Shown: positions 46,930-58,500 of the stretch, piece after piece | How the letters are laid out: each line of letters starts with the position of its first letter | How positions within the stretch are numbered: position 1 is the first letter of the stretch | Source: Mesocentrotus franciscanus | Taxonomy: Eukaryota; Echinodermata; Echinoidea; Camarodonta; Strongylocentrotidae | NCBI GenBank assembly: GCA_037976565.1 | Contig: CP137666.1 | Span: 60,692,105-60,756,104 of the forward strand | Length of the DNA: 64,000 bases | Reading direction: 5' to 3' | The notes under the pieces: model-generated | What the model was told of the DNA's origin: nothing | The model's input: only the letters and a program-made list of their open reading frames with translations | The model's database searches: none | Made by a program: the position numbers and the translations under genes

Positions 46930-49578
46930 TTTTACCCCTCTTTTACAAACCATGACATACCCTCTCACTACCTTTATATGTTTCCTTTCTCTGATTGTAA
47001 TTTAAGAAACACCCAATGAAATGATCTATCTATATACCCCGAATCCTTTGATACATCATAGAAAAGTAGTCCGATATAAATTCATTTCGAAAATACCTTC
47101 CATGAAAATCCCTTCTCTCTGATATTCACACCCCTCCCCCCCCCCACCCCCAGAGACACTGCCTACAGTTATGTCAAATATCTATCGTGATAATGCCGCC
47201 CATTCATAACTACGCCCACGAGGGTTTGACCACATAGCCTGTTGCTATGACAACCACATCAGTTCGACGTGACCCAAAGCGACCTCTCTCTGAATGATCT
47301 ATCCCTATACCTTTTTGTTTCTCATGTCGTCTTCCGTTTTTTTTCTCTCGACAGGAAGAGAAACAGGTGCAAGTGAACAGATATATCATGTATACCGTCC
47401 CTTGAATTCGGCTTCTCCCGGCCATTTATTCAAACCCTAAGAAATAAATCGAGAACTATTTCATATTTTATTGTTGTCTTACTGGGTAGTCCAAAAGTAG
47501 TGTCTCATTTAGTTTCGTGTTTTGGACTCTGAGAAAACTGTACTCAACTATATATCCATGCAGTCAAGTTTATATAAACTGTATGGAGCTGCAGCATACT
47601 TCTACTTAATCGGCTTTGTCTTTGATAGAGTCGAGGACCTATATAATCTCCAGTCCAACTTCCTGCCTCGAGTTTATGTAAACTGGTTGGAGCTGAGCTG
47701 TCTTGCAGGCGCCAATAACTTTTTATTATATTGTATTTAGAACAAATAATCCTATAATGAATACGACACCTCAGTCCCTTGGCGCGTATTGCGGATTAAC
47801 GAGTAACATAAACGTGTTCAGTAATGGGCTTCGTATAAAATCGAACAGGAAATAAGGTGATGGTTAAATCTGAGGACATAGAACATTTACATGTCTAATG
47901 AATGTCTTTTTAAAATACAACAATTTTATGTGCATGAAAAATCGTTACTTTTCTTGCTTTATATTTGTTTCGTATAAATCCGATATAAAGTCATTCAAAG
48001 AATATACATAGCTTTTTTGCTGTAAACTTGGGCCACTGAGAAGGGCACCTTTCCCCTCTGTCAGACTCCTTCACCATATCTCTCACGCTTGATTATTCTT
48101 GATAAGTTTATCTTCCCTTTCTTCTCAAATAGCGATGCTATTATTATGATCGAACAAATATGTATACAAAAACTTTTCATTCATAAATTCAGCGCGTAAC
48201 TTTTCATTCACTAAAAATAAAGCGCAAAGTAGGTCTACTACTAGTGTCGGGTGACCTTCCTTCGTCGGTATTGCTTCCAATGGCATTCCTTTTGTTGTTC
48301 TCACTGTCATCTTGTGCTATTCTTAACTTAATGGACATGTTTATCCAAACAGTGACGTCACAATAAGACGATTTATCGGTCGCCCAAGGAAGGTGTTAAT
48401 CATAAGGTCTGTTTAGATTCGAATTATTCTGGAGTCTGGATGCTGTGACATTGTGGAAATGAAACGTATTTGTTTGATTTGGCCTATAATTATTAATTTA
48501 AAACATTAAAAAAAAAAAATGTTATATCTTACTCATTTACTTATGCGTATATAGTGCATTTACGTGATTTTCATCTTTTGCACTCTATAGTGCGCCTTGA
48601 GAATTTGATATCACGCGGATTTGTTATTTAAAAGATAGAAAGAAAGAAAGAAAGAATTAATTAATAAAAAAATAACGGAAAAAGAGAAAGAAAGAAAGGA
48701 AGGTATACGAAGAAAGTAAGGAAGAAATTTAGAAAGAAAGGAAGAGGGAAAAACACCATTTCCATGAAAGGGCCTTAGTTGATAATTTGAAATTGTGTAC
48801 GTGGTCGAGGCATCATTCACCATACTGGCATGTTAATACATTTCTCTACAGGAGTACAGGCTATAAAACTGATATCACTTACTTCTTTAGTAAGCCAATG
48901 TAGTATTAAAGATAATCATTGCCTTATTTCCGCCTAGATTTACAAGAGTAGTGTCGTCGCTAATTATTCTTACTAGGCAACAAGGACTTTATTCTAGTAA
49001 AAAGAAAGCTTGTAATGAAATAATTCTTGAGCTTATCTATTATCAGCATTGGAAATCAGCTTACGTGAGGCGTAATCACATTTAAAGTACATTTACATTA
49101 AACAAATTAAATAACCAAATACTGCTTTTCTTAATTCTCATCCGAAATCCTCGGAAGAGTTCCTTCTTGCTATGGTTTTCTGGAGAGACGAAGTGACGAC
49201 AAAATGCTTTCGCGTGTTTTGCTTTGTTTCCACAGAATGTTTCATAGAGATTAAGCCACGTATAGATACTCTTAATGTTCTAATCTAAATCCGATTTTTA
49301 GGTTAAAAATGGCGTATTCTGATTGTTTAAGAAGGAAATCCTTTTTTCTTCGCCACTCAGGAATGCAAAGAATGCCAATGCTCTTTTCCTTACAATAGGA
49401 ATGTGAAGAATGCAGCGCACCTACACAGACATACGTCACAATACTCAATAGAGGTCTAGACCTGTGGACTAAAATAGCTTCGTATTCTGTAAAATAAATA
49501 CGATTATACCCGGACGCGAACATAGTTCATTCTATTCTGAATTGTATTAATGATGCAATTAAGTTATGTAGAAAAGAA

Positions 49579-49625
<47 letters not shown>

Positions 49626-50920
49626 GGGGCGGGGCGGGGTAGAGAAAGGATCGAAGGGGATGAGATAGAGAGGTATTAATGGTAAGAGAAAAGGAAAAAG
49701 AGAAATGGGAGATGTAAAAATAGGTTATGGATTGAGGGAGATGGGGAGGAATGTGAGAAAAAACAACCTATGAGGAAGGAAGAGAAGGAGAGAGAGAGAG
49801 AGAGAGAGATTTAAGAAGGGGGGTGGGGAATAGCAACCTGTCGTGATATTTGAGACATCATGCTGGTATTTGTATGAACCAAGCATGAGTCATAATATGT
49901 GTTTGGACAATCATAAAGAAACACCTCAACACCGGTTCTTTTGTGTATGGTTTCACGCAAAATCGAGCTTATAGTCTGATTGTACTGACCCTATATTCAC
50001 ACTTCCATACAAAAAAACCTATAATCCATGCGTTCGGCCTAACTTTGTAGGTCCCCTGCCTGTGCCTAATCAAGAGCGGCTACAGTACAGGGCTTGTGGA
50101 GTGCATGCAGTCACATAGTCTAATGTTCCAGACCCTTATGTTACGCGTTGCCGCTAAAAAGGGTCTGTGTCTGCAAACTAGATCGAGCATGCGCAGCTTG
50201 ACTTATAACGTCATCTCAAAGTACAGCACATGTAACAAGGGAGTTTCCAATCCCAACTCCCTGATGTAACATATTTTATCACAATTATCCAGTGGAAAAA
50301 GTGAATCATGATTATTCTAGGTCTAGGATTTTTCAACTGATAGACCCCCATCAATTTCTGTAGCCCCTCATTGTTAAAGAACAAAGCTCACCCCCACCAT
50401 TCAATTGCCATATGTAGAGAATTAGTGATGATGATGGGTGGATATGGCAATGGCATGCTTGTGGGTTTTTATTCAAAGAGTGAAGGGACTGACTCAGAGT
50501 GCGTAAGAGGGCGTTTTCTGAAAGAAAGAAAGAAAAAAAAGACAATCAGAAATATTTTCTCCAACGTAATATTATTCATATTTGTATTAAACTAGGAGAG
50601 ATTGTAAGCAGTCATTCTGATGTATTCTCATTCGGTGTTCATCTCTTTATACAAAATTAATCATCATGTTTTGTTTGTTTGAATTTTTCATATCAAAAGT
50701 CCCTGGGTGTAGGGAGTTAGCATGGCTATTAAATGTTGACAAAAGAGTTATATTGGGAATAGGCCTTCAATAGTGAAAACACAAGTATATAATTAAAATA
50801 AGGCCATCATCTTAGTAAAATGACGAATAAATTTAAAATTCATGAGTGAAATGGATGACACATGTCCAAGAAAGATGAATCTACAAGAAAAAATGATATA
50901 TTTACTTTTATTTATATAAT
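46930..50920. other. Gene-poor intergenic DNA
   Basis: No supportable exon. A short imperfect direct duplication occurs at 47568-47591 and 47682-47705 (GTTTATATAAACTG / GTTTATGTAAACTG). GA and AAAG repeats are scattered through the rest. A stretch near 48585-48625 resembles the GCGCCTTGAGAA part of a LINE/SINE tail. Confidence 0.45.
49582..49811. repeat. (GA)n microsatellites
   Basis: About 18 GA repeats (49585-49621) and a second run at about 49789-49809, separated by a purine-rich segment. Confidence 0.85.
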
Positions 50921-50921
50921 G

Positions 50922-50996
50922 ATAATAATAATAATAATAATAATGATACTCAGTTCTTTTATAGCGCATAACACATTACAGGATATACACTAGAAA
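50922..50996 (-). mobile_element. LINE/SINE 3' tail fragment, antisense
   Basis: (ATA)n followed by TTTTATAGCGCATAACAC: in antisense this reads ..GCGCTATAAAA...(TAT)n, the tail style of the CR1/L2-type LINE at 55.9 kb. Confidence 0.5.
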
Positions 50997-50998
50997 TG

Positions 50999-51545
50999 TC
51001 GTAGTCGAGTGGTTTTAGCACTTGACTTGAAATTCAAAGGTGGTAGGTTCGATCCCGACACGGCACTAATGTCCTTTGGCAAGGCATTAATCTACATTAG
51101 CCACTCAATACCCAAGAGGGAAATGATGATGATGATGATGATGATCCACAGCACTTGTATGGCGCCAGTATTTGTTTCAAACATTTAAAGGCGCCTGCTC
51201 CTCCAATAGTCATGGACTACACATTTGCTTGAAGAAAAAAAGAAAGGATTTTGAGGCCTGTCAACAATAAAACCTTAAACCTTAAACTTTATCTTGTACT
51301 CAACCGGCAGTCAGTGTAATTCTTTCAATATTGGTGTGGTACGATCGTACTTTTTCCTTCCCGTGAGCAGGATGACGAAAGCATTTGTGTTAGTAATTGC
51401 CTATAATTATATGCCCTCACGGTGACCATATGGAGATGGTGCACATTGTGCCTGAATGAATCCGATGACTGGGGTAATAATATTTGTAAAGCGCTTAGAG
51501 ACGGTATTCCGTATTAAGCACTATATAAATCCAGATTATTATTAT
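50999..51545 (+). mobile_element. tRNA-Ser-like SINE with LINE-type tail, copy 2
   Basis: Head has an A box TAGTCGAGTGG (51002-51012) and B box GGTTCGATCCC (51046-51056). The middle reads GACTTGAAATTCAA, as in the anticodon arm of tRNA-Ser(UGA). The acceptor stem does not pair, and TTGGCAAGGCATTAATCT follows, shared with the 33.5 kb element. The region ends AAAGCGCTTAGAGACGG..TATATAAATCCAG-(ATT)n, a LINE-like 3' tail. Head and tail may belong to one SINE or to adjacent insertions. Confidence 0.65.
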
Positions 51546-51609
51546 TTTGTGAATGATGTATAAGTAGGCATTGGGCCTGTAGGCCTATTATATTTTTGAA
51601 TGTGCTAAG

Positions 51610-51780
51610 TACAGTCAAACCTGATTTAGCGACCACCTGACCCCTGTCTGTAGAGACTACAATCACTACACCCCCTCCCCCGCTTGAATATGGTTTCTCA
51701 ATGAAACCTGTACTAAAGGAACCTGTACATAGAGACCACTTTTCATGTTTTCCTTGATTGGTCTTTATATACAGCTTTCA
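51610..51780 (+). mobile_element. Diverged relative of the TACAGTCAAACCTG MITE
   Basis: TACAGTCAAACCTGATTTAGC at 51610, followed by GACCACC, CTGTCTGTAGAGAC and AGAGACCACTTTTCAT segments recalling the 26.1-kb MITE. The right end is not clear. Confidence 0.45.
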
Positions 51781-52398
51781 CTGCACATGTATTTAAATGG
51801 ACCGTGATTAAAAATTCAAACATCAAGTCTAAACAGTTTCAAAAAGTAATATTAGTTATGACTAGCTATTTGAGGCATACTTTCCACAATTTATTGTACA
51901 AAAACAACGAAAAGCAAGGTAGAACTTAACAACAAATAGATATAAATAAAACAGGTCATATTTTTCTTGAACCTTTAAATATCATGCTAACAATATTGGA
52001 TATATTTATAGACCTATCTTTGAAGTACACCCCTTCTTCTGCTTTCTTTCTTTCTTTCTTTGATGGACTTTAATATTAATTTATTTTTGGATTATATTTA
52101 GATTTACTACTCCTTTCTGTCGATTTCTGTCTATTATGACTTTATCGTAAACATATTTGACCATGGAACTAGATAGTTTTGACATAATTGACAAATGAAA
52201 AAAAGAAAAAAATAGTTGTCGCTTAAAATTTCCTCTGATTATTGGTGCATGCAGCGAATGATCATGAAAGGGTTCTACGGGAAATAAGCGCTGTAGAATT
52301 TGTAAGTGCACCTTTGTTGGAGTGCGGGGATTTCGAATCGGGGATTTTTATCGTGGAGAATAAATTATTTGAATCAATGAGTTAATTTGCTGAAGATA
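51780..52398 (+). promoter_or_regulatory. Upstream region of the Artemis gene
   Basis: AT-rich DNA up to the Artemis start codon. No TATA box or CpG island is obvious. Contains a (CTTT)n run near 52040. The transcription start is not determinable. Confidence 0.3.
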
Positions 52399-52509
52399 AT
52401 GAGCACCTTTGGGGGGTTGATGGTGGAGTATCCACAGATTGCCATTGATCGATTTCAAGGGGATGCTGTGCTTAGGGCAAGGGTTATTTTCTATCTCATT
52501 GTCATACCG
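52399..52509 (+). CDS. DCLRE1C: Artemis exon 1 (start codon; contains 1-base frameshift)
   Basis: ATG at 52399; donor GTAAGT at 52510. Homology runs in frame through LRARV at 52485, then continues as FLSHCHT in the next frame. One missing T near 52484-52490 (GTTTATTTT reduced to GTTATTTT) restores [10 protein letters not shown] and the phase of the splice. Confidence 0.85.
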
Positions 52510-55500
52510 GTAAGTGAAAACCTTTATTCGTTGTCCCATTCTTTGTATTTTGTGTTGGTTAAATAATACTAATAGTTTAATCCAATTCGAGTAATCGGAG
52601 TAGCTAGTACTGTACTAGTTAGTAGAACTAGAAGCCACACATTACACATAGCGCAGCATTACTATCCTGGCTGTGTATTAAGACGGGCAGTACACGTACA
52701 TTCACGTAATATTTTGTAAAACCTGCTGTCTACTCCTGTAGATCTAGAGTAAAAAGCTTAATTTAAAGGAGGCAGTTTTCGGCCGGTCCGTTGGATGCAT
52801 GGTAAAATCCCTTTAAAATACATTGCATAATAGCATATCACATATCACACACATACAATAACATGCCAGAATCACTGGAGAACCACATTTGCAATGGAAA
52901 ATGTATCCTAGTTAAATCTCACATTTTAGCGATGTAATCGGCGGTCCCGCTACCCGAATCTGAAAAATTGAATATCTTACGCGTGTCTGTAAGGATTATG
53001 GGTACCATAAAATGAGCTGTATTTATTAAAGTATTTTTCAGATTTAGAGTCAGATTTTTTGAGTATCGCAAACTAGCTCATAAGTATCTCACTGCATTCG
53101 GATACTATAGCGCCGTATCTCTGTTTATTTTTTATTCCAATTTCTGATCACCGCACCTCATGTAGAACTTTAGTTTACAGCCAGCGCATGTGCAGACCGT
53201 TCATCCGATCTCGGTCTCATTTTCGTAATTTGGCGCCTAGCCGAGCCTACATGGGCCCTTTAGATGGCTATCGCTGGCTCCCATAGGCTCTATGTTATAA
53301 GATATTAGTGCGAGGAGATGGCTTGCGATTTGCCGTTTTTACCGATCCCAACATTATGATATTTCAGTCGAATCTTCTGTTTGTTACGATAAGTTCAGTA
53401 TTTCACTTAAGTTATATTTAAGGTACAAACTTGCAAGTTGTACTGAAATTTTCGTTGATTTTTCTATTTTATGTTTGTTACCTATGCTGAGTGTGCGTCA
53501 CCTATGTGTGAAAATGAGTCACCTGTTTAAAGCATGACATGTCATTTCGTTATGTAATGTTACGTAAAGTAAAAAGTAGTATTGACATTGAACTTGGCCT
53601 TGCGTGCTAATTGCGTAAGCTTACGTAAGTGGGGGCCCTCTATCACTTTAATTCGAAACGGCTGGAGTGTATCGGCCAATTAGAGCGCGTAAACTCACTG
53701 TACAGCAATTAAATACGAATAGTTCTACGTGCACCAGCAGGTGTAGTTTTTGGCCGTGCGGGGGATTACGTGCTCTGGCCGCACATGCTATAGATCAGCG
53801 GGCAAACGCACAGCTCCCTATTGACTTTGTATGTTCATGCGGCCAAAAACTACCTCCGAAACAGTGAACAAGGAAATGAATTGCCGTGGCAATATTCATT
53901 TTCATGTTCACTGTTTCGGAGGTAGAATATTGCCATGCAATTCATGATTTTTTTCAGGGATTCTTCTTTTGTTTAAATAATAATAATATTGGCTTCGTGA
54001 TTTGAACAAATAATGATAATAAGTAGAAAATAAAGAGTAAAAAAATAGGATTTTGCCGTTAGTGGCCGAAAACTCCCTCCTTTACTCTATGATACTTTCA
54101 AATGATATGATAAACAATTTAATGAATCAATGTTGATTTCAATACAAATAGTCTAGACTCTAAGTAACAAATGAAACTTACATTTGATTTACAAGTTTCG
54201 TTGGTGAAAATTTCCTTGGTTTTGCAGATATTTGAGCCTACTTTTACCGATAGGGCCTTTACTCTTTAGTAACGAGAGGGCCAGGTAATTGCAGAGTAAT
54301 AATATGTTATGTTGGAAGTATTTTAGAAAGTCCTAAATACATGTAAATTCACCACCCAACAATCAAACAAACAGCAACAATCCAAATCGACTCCGTTCAC
54401 CTTGATACCTTGATTCAAATTTGATACCAGAGTGATAGCGATTGGCTTACCTTCCACATGTTCCTGATGATAACGAACATGCGATTTGAATTAAAAAATG
54501 CTGACCCCTCACCAGAATTTGTAATGTTGAATTTTGCAGGGAACACAAATACACTTGGTGTACACGAAAATGGCCGTTTTTATGTTGCCAATTTGATACT
54601 TTCTTTACAATAATAGCTATTGGTTTAGAGAACTCTCTGTGCGCCTTTTTAAACTAATTGAAAAGTGCAAGCTTTGTAACATAAAGGGTTCTGTTGCTAT
54701 ATGTCATAGTACATGTATGGGTGTCTGGTCTATAACATAATAATAATAATCTGTAATATATCTTAAATTTAACTTTTATACCTCCTTTCTTCCATATTCT
54801 CCCACACAGATCACATGGTCGGTCTCAGCAGCAAGAAGTTTGCAGATAGACTAAAATGCAAGTAAGTCTGAAGGAACATTGATACATCAAATGAACATTA
54901 TATGTAGCAGTATTTCTTTTTAGATCCAGTTTACTATCCCAAACTCACACCATTCAACCTTCACAATCATAAAACAGAGAAAGGCCAAAGATTATGTCAA
55001 AGGGAACAATCACCTAAAACATAAGTTATGTACAGCTAGAATGAGTGAAATCAAAGATTAGCCTATCCAGGTCAGACTTGCATTCTGTGTCTGCCCTTTC
55101 TAAATGTGCTCACATAGAAAATGATTTGAACAGAACCAAGTCCATCTTTTTATGCTTTCATTTATTTTCTTGATATTCTTTTGCTGTTGATCCATAGGAT
55201 GACGGGTACAGCTAGCATGTAGGTTTTATACTTACTAGCTGTACTCACATCATTTTTGTCGTTTAACTGATTGGCCCCCTTTGATGCCCTGGAGAAAACA
55301 TTAGAAATAAATATGTGCAGAGAGAAACTTGATTATGTACAGATATAGGTAGAGTACACAAATATTGCCTGCAAGAACTAGTTTATTTTTGTAAGACAGT
55401 GGGTAATTATGAGCATTTTTAAAATCTGACCTTTAAAAATATGTGTACAAAATTGAAAAACTCTTCGAGATCAGTTTATCAGAAAGTTTAGGAAACAGGA

Positions 55501-58500
55501 ATGAATATCAAGTTTGACACATAACCTTGCCCCTAAATATCTTCTTGACCTAGTCTCCCTTCGATCCTCCTCTTCTGCCAGATCCCTCCGTTCATCTTCC
55601 TCCATGCAACTAATTCACGGCTCACGAACAAAAACACGTTATGGCAACCGTGCCTTTTCATCGATCGCCCCCGCCCTCTGGAACAAACTCCCACCCCATA
55701 TTCAAAATGCCCCATCCATTGAATCATTCAAAACCCTTCTCAAAACCCACCTTTTTAATCAGTTATAGCATACTGGAGGCGCACACAAGTAGTTAATGTA
55801 TTGAATTGTATTGTATGTATTAGTAATTTGTGTTGTTGTTGTTATTTTTTGTTGCTTTTAAGCAATTGAACATGTGGAATAATTATACTTAGTTAGACAG
55901 TGCCACCTGTGCGCTTAGAAACGCCTGTATAAAGCGCCCTATAAATGTAATTATTATTATTATTATTATTATGACGATGATGAATACTGAAAGTCAACCA
56001 AGACAAATTTAGGACTAAACATAAAACAAAATACCTGTCTTTGTGATACAACTGCAGTTAATCTCCTTTTATTTGTGTGAGCAGTCCCCACATTAGACTG
56101 TATTGCTGTGAGGTGACCTATGAGTTTCTACTGACAGATGACAAGTACAAGCACCTGCAGGCCAGTCTGTTCTCACTGCCCATCGAACAGACCAGCACAG
56201 TCGCACTAGTGAATGAGTTCAATGGCCAGGTAAGTGGAGATGTCATGTTATAGTCTTGTTAAAGCTCATTCAGATATATCGTCGCCCGGGTGGCAGAAGG
56301 GCGTTAGTGCGCGAGCAACTCGAACACTACTTTTCAAATTATTCGCATTTAAAGATTTGTTTTATATTTAAACTGCTTTCCGTCCCAAAAATGTGTTTAA
56401 AACTTAAAAGACTAATAGAAATGTTATAGTAGAACACTGCCACAAATTTTTTTCGGAAATAAGTCAGTGTTTATAAAAGTTTGAGGCGATTTAGTGCTAA
56501 AGCCCTCCTGCTAAGCGCTTCATCTTTTACCTGAAATTTGAGCTAACGTCCTTCTGCCAGCCAGGCGACGATATGTATATAAAGTGGTAAGCTGCAGCAT
56601 TTTTTCTTCTTCTCACCATGTGTAAATGAATAGCAACTGCACAACAGAGGCCCTAACCGTATTCACTGAGCTCTGTGCTATGAAATATAGAAATGTGAAG
56701 TGTATTACACTTAGTGGTATGTCATCATAAAAAACACATTGGTTTACCACGTCATATCTGACTAAACAAGGCTTCATGGAGATTTAGTTACCTGACTTTG
56801 AAGGTTGAAGGGTATGAAGGCTCAAATCCCCTTTGGCGCCAACGTCCTTTACCGCTTAATATTGTTATCTAAGTGTTTGCGAATGTGCATTTCAGGCATG
56901 GAAATAAATAAAATTGTATATATATATACAAATTTGAAAAGATGATTAGGCCTCCCTGTAAATTTTTACAGTTGCAAAACTATTTGATTGAATGATAAAT
57001 TTATAAAGTATTGTGGTAAGCATGAAATCAAATCAAGTTCTTATGCTTCTAATTTCTGATTTTTTACAGGAAGAACAGCTATTGGTCACTCTGCTGCCAG
57101 CAGGCCACTGCCCTGGTTCTGTCATGTAAGTCTATGTACTTCAAGGTTTCATTCTCATATCTCAGGGCAGAGTTACTTTATTACCCCAAAGCATAATCAG
57201 TTGTTTAAAAAACAGTCCAAAGGTAATAATAATAATAATAATTGGCACTTATATAGCGCCGTCTATCTAGAACTTCTGTTCTGAGGCACACTATTTAATT
57301 ATTACCCCGGCTTTAGCCTAGCTGCCATTACAGCACTCTAGCATTTCAAGGAATTAATTCCTGCCAGGTACCCAGGTACCAGATAATGACTCTTATCCAA
57401 GATTTTCTGAAATGCTCTTTCATCTGCCCAACTATATCTAAACAGTAGTGCATCTCATCTCTTTATCTCTTCATCTACACAGGTTTTTGTTTGAAGGTGA
57501 TCAAGGCACAGTCCTGTACACTGGTGACTTCAGATTGGCCAAGGGTGAAGCAGCAAGGATGGAACCCCTGCATTCTGGATCTAGGTTTGTAAATGAATCG
57601 TCTGATTGAAAATCACACATAACAGTAGACTACAAAGTGCGGTCTTTGAATTATTCTTGAACAGGTTATCAATTAATACGAAAAATATTTGGTACCCCTT
57701 ATGTTAAACAATTTGGATGGGAAATTAGAATCTTTTAACTTGGCCTAATTTAATTTGATAGATAATGAATGTACAAGGTTATTTAATATATGAGAAACAC
57801 AATTTATGTCCTAAGCTTATGCACCAGATCGTTAGTAAACTTTTAGCGCAAACTTTCATAGATGAAACAGTAAAAATTACCTTTTTTCCAGGCATTCCTG
57901 TAAACAAAAATGCAGTCTGTACTTGTGAACGTAGATAAAGTACACTTTTAATCATTGTTGAACATCAGCTGATCAAAGAGAAAAGTATGTCACACAATTT
58001 CTCAGTTTATCTTTTTATTGCACAGGGAATGCTTGCAGGAAATTTACACAAACAGGAATGTAACAATGGCAAGCTTGTAAATTAACGGTTTATAAATTAC
58101 ATTGAAGGGAGTCTTACAAGAAATAAACAGCAAGTAATTTCTTGGTCAAAATTTTGTAAACAGGGAGGAATGTTGTAGAAACGACGCCTTTAGGGGGATG
58201 CTGAAGCTTATCAAGTGATTTCAAGTCTGACAATGAGTATAAATCATTTCAGAAATGCTTCTGCCTAAAGTGATACTGGAGGTATTATGTAGTATGTTAT
58301 GTTTTTGATTGTCTGTCTATATTTCATGCTCTTTATCTATGCTCTTTATCTTGACATATTGCAATATCCTTGTAGAAAGAAGTCAAGATAGCAGTGCACA
58401 CAATGTGAACTAAATTAGTGGTTTGTTTCATGAGTGCCGTAATATCTGGTACCACCTTTTCACCAGTTGGAGATTAACTTTTTAAATTGTTGTAATTAAG

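Noticed and set aside
50999..51070. Functional tRNA-Ser(UGA) gene
   Set aside because: A and B boxes and the anticodon arm are recognisable, but the acceptor stem does not pair and the sequence runs into a domain shared with another SINE.
53850..53925. microRNA precursor
   Set aside because: Loop of about two bases and almost perfect pairing suggest a DNA palindrome; no miRNA seed recognised.
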